This document shows, one piece after another, positions 16,821-23,559 of a stretch of DNA of 64,000 bases. A model generated the notes under the pieces. The model did no database searches and was not told where the DNA came from. It was given only the letters and a program-made list of their open reading frames with translations. Made by a program: the position numbers and the translations under genes. Every line of letters begins with the position of its first letter. Position 1 is the first letter of the stretch. Location: assembly GCF_042658845.1 (NCBI RefSeq), contig NZ_JBHSRI010000018.1, forward strand, positions 186,001-250,000. Direction: 5' to 3'. Source of the stretch: Paenisporosarcina macmurdoensis (lineage in GTDB: Bacteria; Bacillota; Bacilli; Bacillales_A; Planococcaceae).

Positions 16821-18167
16821 ATGAAACATCGTTATTTACCAATGACAGAACAAGATAAAAAGGAAATGTTAGAAACCATTGGTGTTTCTTCTATAGATGA
16901 ACTGTTTTCTGATATACCTGAGAAAGTGCGCTTTCAAGGACAATATAATATTAAGCCAGCTAAATCAGAGTCATCTTTATTAAAAGAGTTGTCTCAAATG
17001 GCTGCGAAAAATGCTGATAGTAAAGCCTATGCTTCATTCTTAGGCGCTGGTGTCTATGATCACTACAAGCCAATTATCGTAGATCATGTCATTTCTCGTT
17101 CGGAGTTTTATACAGCCTACACGCCTTACCAGCCAGAAATTTCTCAAGGTGAATTGCAAGCGATCTTTGAATTCCAAACAATGATTTGTGAATTAACAGG
17201 AATGGATTTAGCGAACTCTTCTATGTATGACGGTGGTACTGCATTAGCTGAAGCGGGAACGCTTGCTGCTGGCCATACTAAGCGTAAAAAACTTCTTATA
17301 TCTGGAGCAGTTAACCCTGAATCTCAAGATGTCGTACGTATGTATGCATTAGGTCAATCGATTGAAGTAGTTCAAGTACCTACTAAAGATGGCATAACGG
17401 ATATTGAAGCTCTTAACAATATGATTGATGAAGACACAGCTGCTGTATTAGTTCAGTACCCAAACTTCTATGGTCAAGTTGAAGATATTCGCAAAATGGA
17501 AGGTATGACACATGAAGCAAAAGCTTTATTAGTTGTTTCTTCAAACCCACTTGCACTTGGTATCTTAACTTCACCAGGTAAACTAGGGGCGGATATTGTA
17601 GTTGGAGATGCTCAACCCTTCGGAATTCCAGAATCATTTGGAGGTCCACATTGTGGATACTTCGCAGTAACTAAAAAATTAATGCGTAAAGTTCCTGGTC
17701 GTCTAGTAGGTGAAACTACTGATGAAGTAGGACGTCGTGGCTATGTATTAACACTACAAGCGCGTGAGCAACATATTCGTCGTGATAAAGCAACATCCAA
17801 CATATGTTCAAACCAAGCGTTAAACGCACTTGCTGCTTCTGTAGCTATGACAGCTCTTGGTAAAAAAGGTGTGCAAGAAATCGCTACACAAAATATTTTA
17901 AAAACTAACTATGCTAAAAAAACGTTTGAAGAAGCAGGATTTGACGTTGTCTACCAAGGTGCACATTTCAATGAAATCGTTGTAAATGTTAAGGGTTCTG
18001 TATCAACTTTAAACAAAGAATTGTTTAAAGTAGGAATAATCGGTGGATTTGACTTGGGTAGAGTCGATGACAAGTTAGAAGGACATGCGTTAATCGCAGT
18101 TACGGAACAACGAACTAAAGAAGAAATCGATGCGCTTGTGCAAGAAATGGGGTCTTTCCGTGCATAA
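16821..18167 (+). CDS. gcvPA: Glycine dehydrogenase (decarboxylating) subunit 1
   Basis: Subunit alpha of the P protein, which decarboxylates glycine with pyridoxal phosphate and passes the methylamine to lipoyl GcvH. 448 residues, equal to B. subtilis GcvPA. Family segments ASFLGAGVYDHYKP, YTPYQPEISQGELQ, ANSSMYDGGTA and FGGPHCGYFA are visible. ATG 16821 follows AGAGGT by nine bases; a TTG at 16797 has no RBS. It overlaps gcvPB by eight bases. Confidence 0.96.
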   Translation: MKHRYLPMTEQDKKEMLETIGVSSIDELFSDIPEKVRFQGQYNIKPAKSESSLLKELSQMAAKNADSKAYASFLGAGVYDHYKPIIVDHVISRSEFYTAYTPYQPEISQGELQAIFEFQTMICELTGMDLANSSMYDGGTALAEAGTLAAGHTKRKKLLISGAVNPESQDVVRMYALGQSIEVVQVPTKDGITDIEALNNMIDEDTAAVLVQYPNFYGQVEDIRKMEGMTHEAKALLVVSSNPLALGILTSPGKLGADIVVGDAQPFGIPESFGGPHCGYFAVTKKLMRKVPGRLVGETTDEVGRRGYVLTLQAREQHIRRDKATSNICSNQALNALAASVAMTALGKKGVQEIATQNILKTNYAKKTFEEAGFDVVYQGAHFNEIVVNVKGSVSTLNKELFKVGIIGGFDLGRVDDKLEGHALIAVTEQRTKEEIDALVQEMGSFRA

Positions 18168-19620
18168 AGATAATCAACCACTAATTTTTGAAATAACAAA
18201 AGCAGGCCGTATTGGCTATAGTTTGCCAGAACTTGATATTCCAGAAGTAGATTTATCATCTTTATTACCTGAAGGGTTGCTTCGTGAAGAACCTGCAGAA
18301 CTTCCTGAAGTTTCTGAATTAGATATTATGCGTCATTATACGGCGTTATCAAAACGTAACCATGGTGTCGATTCAGGATTCTATCCACTTGGATCATGTA
18401 CCATGAAATACAATCCAAAAATCAATGAATCCGTTGCACGTTTCCCTGGATTTGCAGACATTCATCCTCTTCAAGATGAAGATACAGTTCAAGGTGCATT
18501 GGAATTAATGTACGATTTACAAGAACATTTGATTGAAATTACAGGTATGGACGACTTAACATTACAACCAGCTGCTGGAGCACACGGTGAATGGACTGCA
18601 CTTATGATGATTCGCGCATTCCATTTAGCAAATGGTGACACACAACGAACTAAAGTTATTGTCCCTGACTCTGCTCACGGTACAAACCCTGCATCTGCAA
18701 CAGTTGCTGGATTCGATACGATTACCGTTAAGTCTGATGAAAATGGATTAGTCGATTTAGAAGATTTAAAACGTGTGGTTGGTGACGATACAGCAGCCTT
18801 GATGTTGACAAACCCAAATACTCTTGGATTATTTGAAGAAAATATTTTAGAAATGGCTGCGATCATCCATGGTGTTGGCGGTAAGTTGTATTATGATGGC
18901 GCTAACTTAAACGCAGTTATGTCTAAAGCACGTCCAGGAGATATGGGCTTTGACTGTGTTCACTTAAACTTGCATAAAACGTTTACGGGTCCACACGGTG
19001 GCGGTGGTCCAGGTTCGGGTCCAGTAGGCGTGAAGAAAGACTTGATTCCATTCTTACCAAAACCTGTTTTAGTGAAAACAGAAGAAGGATATCACTTCGA
19101 TTACAACCGTCCACAATCAATCGGACGAGTTAAGCCTTTCTATGGGAACTTTGGGATTAACGTACGTGCCTATACGTATATTCGTTCAATGGGTCCAGAC
19201 GGTTTGAAAGCCATCACAGAATATGCAGTACTGAATGCAAATTATATGATGCGTCGTTTACAACCGCACTTTGACTTGCCTTATGATCGTCATTGTAAGC
19301 ATGAGTTTGTTTTAAGTGGTCGTCGTCAAAAGAAACTAGGTGTTCGTACACTTGATATGGCGAAACGCCTGCTTGATTTTGGTTACCATCCACCTACAAT
19401 TTACTTCCCATTAAATGTGGAAGAAGCGATGATGATTGAACCAACTGAAACGGAATCAAAAGAAACGCTAGATGCATTTATCGATGCGATGATTCAAATC
19501 GCTAGAGAAGTTGAAGAGAATCCAGAAATCGTTCAGCAAGCACCTCATACAACCGTCATTAAACGATTAGATGAGACGAAAGCTGCTCGTAACCCAGTTT
19601 TACGTTATATAAAAGCATAG
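18160..19620 (+). CDS. gcvPB: Glycine dehydrogenase (decarboxylating) subunit 2
   Basis: Beta subunit of the P protein carrying the cofactor. The PLP lysine is in HLNLHKTFTGPHGGGGPGSGP. GSCTMKYNPK near residue 80 and the AGAHGEWTAL and DSAHGTNPASA segments form the active site. Start GTG 18160 overlaps the end of gcvPA, with TGGGG upstream, giving 486 residues, close to the 488 of B. subtilis. Last gene of the operon. Confidence 0.95.
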   Translation: MHKDNQPLIFEITKAGRIGYSLPELDIPEVDLSSLLPEGLLREEPAELPEVSELDIMRHYTALSKRNHGVDSGFYPLGSCTMKYNPKINESVARFPGFADIHPLQDEDTVQGALELMYDLQEHLIEITGMDDLTLQPAAGAHGEWTALMMIRAFHLANGDTQRTKVIVPDSAHGTNPASATVAGFDTITVKSDENGLVDLEDLKRVVGDDTAALMLTNPNTLGLFEENILEMAAIIHGVGGKLYYDGANLNAVMSKARPGDMGFDCVHLNLHKTFTGPHGGGGPGSGPVGVKKDLIPFLPKPVLVKTEEGYHFDYNRPQSIGRVKPFYGNFGINVRAYTYIRSMGPDGLKAITEYAVLNANYMMRRLQPHFDLPYDRHCKHEFVLSGRRQKKLGVRTLDMAKRLLDFGYHPPTIYFPLNVEEAMMIEPTETESKETLDAFIDAMIQIAREVEENPEIVQQAPHTTVIKRLDETKAARNPVLRYIKA

Positions 19621-19626
19621 TCAAAA

Positions 19627-19678
19627 GGGAGCTGTCCTTTAAGTCATGAAATATGACTAAGGGCAGTTCCTTTTTTTA
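19627..19678 (+). terminator. Terminator after gcvPB
   Basis: Imperfect long stem GGGAGCTGTCCTTTAAGTCAT with ATGACTAAGGGCAGTTCC, then seven T. Ends the gcv operon. Confidence 0.85.
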
Positions 19679-19687
19679 TTTAGTAGA

Positions 19688-19770
19688 GATTGATTTCTGG
19701 TCCGGCGATTTTCCATGTTTCGAAGCTAGCGAAGCGGCGTCTTCCACTCCAATCAACCATAAGTTCATCA
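19688..19770 (-). repeat. Degenerate copy of dispersed intergenic repeat
   Basis: Read on the minus strand, this begins GATTGGAGTGGAAGACGCCG and ends GGAAATCAATCTCTACT. Both ends match the ends of the fuller copies at 33147-33275 and 22270-22480. The middle is shorter and diverged. Confidence 0.45.
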
Positions 19771-19853
19771 TTTGCAAAACAGTCACTTTTAATTGTTTAC
19801 AAGGTTCGAATTTAGGAACAGGTAAATGACTTATGTTTCTCAACTTAATTAAT

Positions 19854-19876
19854 ATTAGGGACTTATTAAACAGCCT
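19854..19876. repeat. Possible insertion sequence end
   Basis: TTAGGGACTTATTAAACAGCC matches, in opposite orientation, GGGCTGTCTAATAAGTCCC at 32717-32736 with about two differences. GGCTGTC-like ends with this form are typical of transposon termini in Bacillales. No transposase lies beside it, so at most a solo end. Confidence 0.35.
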
Positions 19877-20013
19877 ACTATTTGATTTGTTCTGCTTTTC
19901 CAATGGATATGTTAAATTGTGATGTCGATTAATTTATTATCATCTAAGCGTTTGCCGTACATATGAAAATGGATGAATGGAAATATATTGAAGGAGAATA
20001 GGAATAAATAGAG

Positions 20014-20154
20014 ATGAAAGAGGCTGAAATAGTATCTTCGACCGAACATCTATTTAAAGAAACCTTCTATTCTTTAGTAACTAAACTAAAGGGAGCGATG
20101 GATGCACAGCAACCGCAGGATAAATCTAATAAAGGGGATGGGCGAGTGACGTAG
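20014..20154 (+). CDS. Possible small protein, 46 residues, unknown
   Basis: A 46-codon frame within the 690-base gap after gcvPB. The product has a possible amphipathic helix (STEHLFKETFYSLVTKLKGAM) and a polar tail. An in-frame TAA six bases upstream fixes the latest possible start. AAGGAGA lies about 17 bases before ATG, which is too far; a weaker AGGAA is nearer. The stop falls inside a strong hairpin (20132-20172). I do not recognise the family. A 15-codon frame faces it on the other side of the hairpin. Confidence 0.35.
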   Translation: MKEAEIVSSTEHLFKETFYSLVTKLKGAMDAQQPQDKSNKGDGRVT

Positions 20155-20172
20155 TCACAAGCCCATCCCCTT
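20132..20172. terminator. Strong hairpin, possible bidirectional terminator
   Basis: Perfect 12-bp arms AAGGGGATGGGC and GCCCATCCCCTT enclose an inner GTGAC-GTA-GTCAC stem. On the plus strand it is followed by TATTTTCT, a weak T tract. From here to 20310 I see only a 15-codon minus-strand frame and no other feature. Confidence 0.6.
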
Positions 20173-20310
20173 ATTTTCTAGATTATTGTGCAGCCGGTAA
20201 AGCATCCGAAGTGGACTGGAAACCTGCCATCCTCTTAATTGTCTTCAGCAGGTAACTAGAAATCTTAAAAAATCACTAAACAGAATAAAGGTGTTACGTT
20301 TGTATGTCTA

Positions 20311-21579
20311 TTAAAATCCAATTGAAGCTTCATCGTTTTCCCAGTCATTCTTTTTAGAACGTTTATTTTGCTTTTGGAGTTCCTTAATGCGATCTTCAAA
20401 AGCCAGTTCACCATCATAGTGCCAGTTTAAGGCAACAGACATATATAATTCATTTAATTGAGAAATGGATAATCCTTTTGTTAGACGAGCCATATCCACA
20501 ACTTGTTGGTGTGAGAAGATGTCCTTTAAGTCAAGTTTTCGTAAATATTGTTCACGTACTTGAGAGGAAGGTGCTGGTATTTCGTATGCTCGGTCAAAAC
20601 GTCCTGCACGATTAATCAACGCAGGATCAATTTTTTCGGGGTAGTTTGTCGTGCCTATAATAAATAAGCCTTCTCTAGATTGCGTACCATCTAGCGTGTT
20701 CAAAAAGACAGAACGCGTATATTCGGGCATGGAGTCTATATCTTCAATGACAAGAATGGCTGGAGCTAATCTTGTGACGATGCCAAATACTTCTTGTATC
20801 GAATGACTGCCAGTAAATTCTGTAATTTGCCAATACACAACGGGTGCATTTGTTGAGCCTGTAATGGACTTAACTAATGTGGTTTTTCCGTTTCCAGGAG
20901 AGCCATAAAGTAAAATGCCTCGCTTATAGGGCAAGCCATATTCTTTAAAAAATTGTCCGTCTGCTGTGAAAAACTGATCGATGGAGCGGAAAATATCTTG
21001 TTTAACCGAATCCACTAACATGACATCTTCACGGCTAACAACAGAGTGTTCACCGTAATTGCGGCGCTTCACGCCGTCTTCCGTATCCACTAAAAACGTA
21101 ACAGACTGCATCAACATTTGGCGCAATTTTTCGTTTATATCTTGTAAAAAAGTTAATGCCTTTTCTGGAGATTGGGCATAGCAATGAAACTCTGGCCAAC
21201 TATGATCAGCAGTGTAGAACGATACAATGGTTAAGGCTACTTCATGATCAGGGAAATAAATAATTTGATTTTCAAACGTATTGACGATCTTCAAATGGCT
21301 GTCATTAGCATCCTCAGTAGTTGTTGCTACTTTTCCAAGACTTCGTGTCTCGTAGATGTGACAAAGAGATTCGTACGGAAGGAGGCCCTTTTCCATCATT
21401 TCAAGAACGTTGGTATCAAGTTGAGAAATGGTTTCACCGATATAGATATGTTGCCATTGTCCTGATTGTCTATTTTCTAGCACTTCGATGATGCGTTTGG
21501 ATACGAATGCAAGATCTTCGTAATGGGGAAGAGTTTGTCTTGTATCTTCATTGTGTGAAATAAGCGTAAATGGTTTCAT
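20311..21579 (-). CDS. AAA family ATPase, YjoB-like
   Basis: 422-residue AAA ATPase. The first 190 residues form a family-specific domain without recognised motif. The AAA module follows: Walker A LYGSPGNGKTTLVKS, Walker B AILVIEDID, sensor GTTNYPEKIDPALINRAGRFDRAYE with arginine fingers, and a C-terminal helical lid. Length and layout equal B. subtilis YjoB (423 residues), a Bcs1-like ATPase reported to have chaperone activity. Substrates are unknown. AAGGGAGG lies five bases before ATG. Probably transcribed alone, because a terminator separates it from yqhL. Confidence 0.85.
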   Translation of the reverse strand: MKPFTLISHNEDTRQTLPHYEDLAFVSKRIIEVLENRQSGQWQHIYIGETISQLDTNVLEMMEKGLLPYESLCHIYETRSLGKVATTTEDANDSHLKIVNTFENQIIYFPDHEVALTIVSFYTADHSWPEFHCYAQSPEKALTFLQDINEKLRQMLMQSVTFLVDTEDGVKRRNYGEHSVVSREDVMLVDSVKQDIFRSIDQFFTADGQFFKEYGLPYKRGILLYGSPGNGKTTLVKSITGSTNAPVVYWQITEFTGSHSIQEVFGIVTRLAPAILVIEDIDSMPEYTRSVFLNTLDGTQSREGLFIIGTTNYPEKIDPALINRAGRFDRAYEIPAPSSQVREQYLRKLDLKDIFSHQQVVDMARLTKGLSISQLNELYMSVALNWHYDGELAFEDRIKELQKQNKRSKKNDWENDEASIGF

Positions 21580-21623
21580 AACGGCCTCCCTTAAAATATG
21601 ACTAAATAATAACGATTAAATTT

Positions 21624-21652
21624 AAAAAAAGTTCCTCCAATTGGAAGAACTT
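21624..21652 (-). terminator. Terminator after yqhL
   Basis: On the minus strand AAGTTCTTCC-AATT-GGAGGAACTT is followed by seven T. It ends the yqhL transcript before the ATPase gene. Confidence 0.85.
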
Positions 21653-21660
21653 AATGATAT

Positions 21661-22041
21661 TTATTTTGTTTTAATTTTACCAGTCCACTTTTTGAAGCCG
21701 CCATCTAATTGATAAATCTGTGTGTATCCTTTTTTCTTAAGAAACAAAGCCGTACGTGCGCTTCTTGCGCTATTTTGACAATACAAGTAAACAGGTTTGT
21801 CTGAACGAATTTCTTTGACGCGTTGACGCATTTGTGAAGAAGGGATGTTACGTGCACCTAGTATGTGCCCGCCATCAAATTCTTTTGGTTCACGGACGTC
21901 TACGAGTTGTGCTTTACGGTACCCCTCAATAAACTGTTCTTGGGTTAAACCTGAAACAGCTTTCTTCAATCGAAGTGCTGATACTAAAAAGTACACCACC
22001 AAAACAAATAAAGCAGCACTGATAATATATAAAAATGTCAA
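21661..22041 (-). CDS. yqhL: Membrane-anchored rhodanese-like protein YqhL
   Basis: 126-residue protein with one N-terminal membrane helix (FLYIISAALFVLVVYFLVSAL) and a cytoplasmic rhodanese domain. The active-site loop is YCQNSARSA, with the catalytic Cys; DVREPKEFDGGHILGARNIP is the usual entry motif. A sulfur transferase or redox role is likely but the partner is unknown. Start is TTG with AAAGGGG eight bases upstream. In B. subtilis yqhL is also next to lipM. Confidence 0.9.
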   Translation of the reverse strand: MTFLYIISAALFVLVVYFLVSALRLKKAVSGLTQEQFIEGYRKAQLVDVREPKEFDGGHILGARNIPSSQMRQRVKEIRSDKPVYLYCQNSARSARTALFLKKKGYTQIYQLDGGFKKWTGKIKTK

Positions 22042-22269
22042 AACAACTTCCCCTTTCTCTCTATGTTTTTATTATACTATTTTCTTGTGAGAAAACCCAT
22101 CTTTTTAAAGGACCATTGATTGGCTAAAAAGTCATTTTTTTTTGATCAAGAAGGTATTCATTTAGTTAGAATGATGATTCACCAATCTCAAATATCAATT
22201 TATTAAGCTGTATACGAGTCAATTCCATAAATCATAAAATCGAATGTAAACACGAATATTGTAAAAACA

Positions 22270-22482
22270 GAGATTCTGCGGATTTCCGTTACGGTCGGTC
22301 GCTTTGCACTGGCGGTCTGTGTGCTCCTAGATCTTTACGCTTTCAAAAGGGTCACACTGGAGACGCTTTTCCCGCTGCAAAGATATTGGACGACTCCAAT
22401 ATCTTTGCAGCGAGTAAACGCATGAGTACATGTTTTTCTGGCCGCACTTCACTCCAATCAACAAATATACTGTAGATTTCCA
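22270..22482 (-). repeat. Diverged copy of dispersed intergenic repeat with inserted hairpin
   Basis: On the minus strand this contains, in order, GATTGGAGTGAAG, GCGGGAAAAGCGTCTCCAG, AGGAGCACACAGACCGCC and AACGGAAATCCGCAG, matching the copy at 33147-33275 block for block. A 17-bp perfect inverted repeat (22374-22390 with 22395-22411) is present here only. It fills most of the 508-base gap between yqhL and lipM; no gene is seen in it. Confidence 0.6.
22374..22411. repeat. Perfect 17-bp inverted repeat
   Basis: GCTGCAAAGATATTGGA, loop CGAC, then its exact complement. No T tract follows on either strand, so it is not an ordinary terminator. Confidence 0.85.
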
Positions 22483-22549
22483 AAAAATAATTTAGTAGCC
22501 ACATGACATTTGGTTTGTTAATATGAAGAGCATTGTGAGGGGGAACTAT

Positions 22550-23386
22550 ATGTCTAAACCGACTTGGTATTTTATTAATTCAGGCGCTTGTCGTCCATCT
22601 TATAATATGGCCTTAGATGAAGCATTATTAGATTGGCATAGCGAAGGACTCCTGCCTCCGATTGTACGTTTTTATGGGTGGACTCCTGCCACATTATCGA
22701 TTGGTTACTTTCAAAATGTTGAGAAAGAAATTAATATGGAAGAAGTTAAGAAGCATAACTTAGGTTTTGTTCGTCGTCCAACAGGTGGTCGAGGAGTATT
22801 GCATGAACATGAATTAACATATAGCATTATCGTCAGTGAAGATTACCCAAATATGCCAGCGACAGTCACCGAAGCTTATCGGGTATTAAGTGAAGGTTTA
22901 TTAATCGGGTTTCAAAAACTTGGGCTTGATGCCTATTTCTCAGTGCCTGATACAGTCGAAAAGAAAAGTGATTTAAAAAATCCTAAAAGTGCGGTTTGTT
23001 TTGACGCCCCATCTTGGTATGAGTTGGTAGTAGAAGGTAAGAAAGTAGCAGGCAGTGCACAAACGCGACAAAAAGGTGTAATCCTACAGCACGGAGCGAT
23101 CTTACTTGATTTGGATGAAGACAAACTCGTCTCTTTATTTAATTATCCATCTGAAGAAGTGAAGGCTCGTGTTCGCAGAGGGTTGCCAGAAAAAGCCGTA
23201 GCGATAAATCGTATTCGGAAGACTCCCGCAACTATTGAAGAATGTATTGAAGCATTTAAAAGTGGATTTGCGGAGGGATTAGATGTTAATCTTGAGCCTT
23301 ATTCTCTTACGAATGAACAAATAGAATATGTAAAAGAGTTAGAAACTAGGCGTTATGCACATGATGATTGGACTTACCGAAAATAG
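22550..23386 (+). CDS. lipM: Octanoyltransferase LipM
   Basis: Transfers octanoyl from acyl carrier protein to GcvH, the first step of lipoate assembly in Bacillales. 278 residues, the same as B. subtilis LipM, and the catalytic cysteine is at the same position, Cys150 in SAVCFDAPSWYEL. RRPTGGRGVLHEHELTYS is the conserved lipoyl-ligase-fold segment. A GTG/ATG start at 22523 is open, but GAGGGGGAACTAT precedes ATG 22550. It serves the gcv and bkd enzymes encoded in this window. Confidence 0.94.
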   Translation: MSKPTWYFINSGACRPSYNMALDEALLDWHSEGLLPPIVRFYGWTPATLSIGYFQNVEKEINMEEVKKHNLGFVRRPTGGRGVLHEHELTYSIIVSEDYPNMPATVTEAYRVLSEGLLIGFQKLGLDAYFSVPDTVEKKSDLKNPKSAVCFDAPSWYELVVEGKKVAGSAQTRQKGVILQHGAILLDLDEDKLVSLFNYPSEEVKARVRRGLPEKAVAINRIRKTPATIEECIEAFKSGFAEGLDVNLEPYSLTNEQIEYVKELETRRYAHDDWTYRK

Positions 23387-23441
23387 AAGGTATAAAGTAT
23401 TATTTTTAATATAAAATAAGGAATATTTACCTATAGACGTT

Positions 23442-23469
23442 GCGTATGTATGTTCGGCCATACATGCGC
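23442..23469 (+). other. Hairpin between lipM and nrdJ
   Basis: GCGTATGTATG and CATACATGCGC pair over 11 bases (one wobble) around TTCGGC. No T run follows directly, so a terminator role is doubtful. Confidence 0.5.
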
Positions 23470-23484
23470 TTCAATTGATTTAAA

Positions 23485-23531
23485 TATCAATATGTAGTAA
23501 TATATTTAATTATACGCACTATATATAGTGT
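23485..23531 (+). promoter_or_regulatory. NrdR box pair before nrdJ
   Basis: The proximal box GCACTATATATAGTGT (23516-23531) is almost the perfect NrdR consensus palindrome. A weak second match, TATCAATATGTAGTAA (23485-23500), lies exactly 31 bases upstream, the three-turn spacing typical of paired NrdR boxes. It would let dATP/ATP-sensing NrdR repress nrdJ. No cobalamin riboswitch is seen. Confidence 0.7.
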
Positions 23532-23559
23532 TTTCGACCTTACATAGGAGGAATGAATT

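Noticed and set aside
19676..19903. 75-codon minus-strand frame after gcvPB
   Set aside because: Runs through the gcv terminator, a degenerate repeat and an insertion-end-like motif; no ribosome site.
23387..23559. Cobalamin riboswitch before nrdJ
   Set aside because: No B12-box or pseudoknot sequence could be found in the 173-base gap; the regulatory signature present is the NrdR palindrome.
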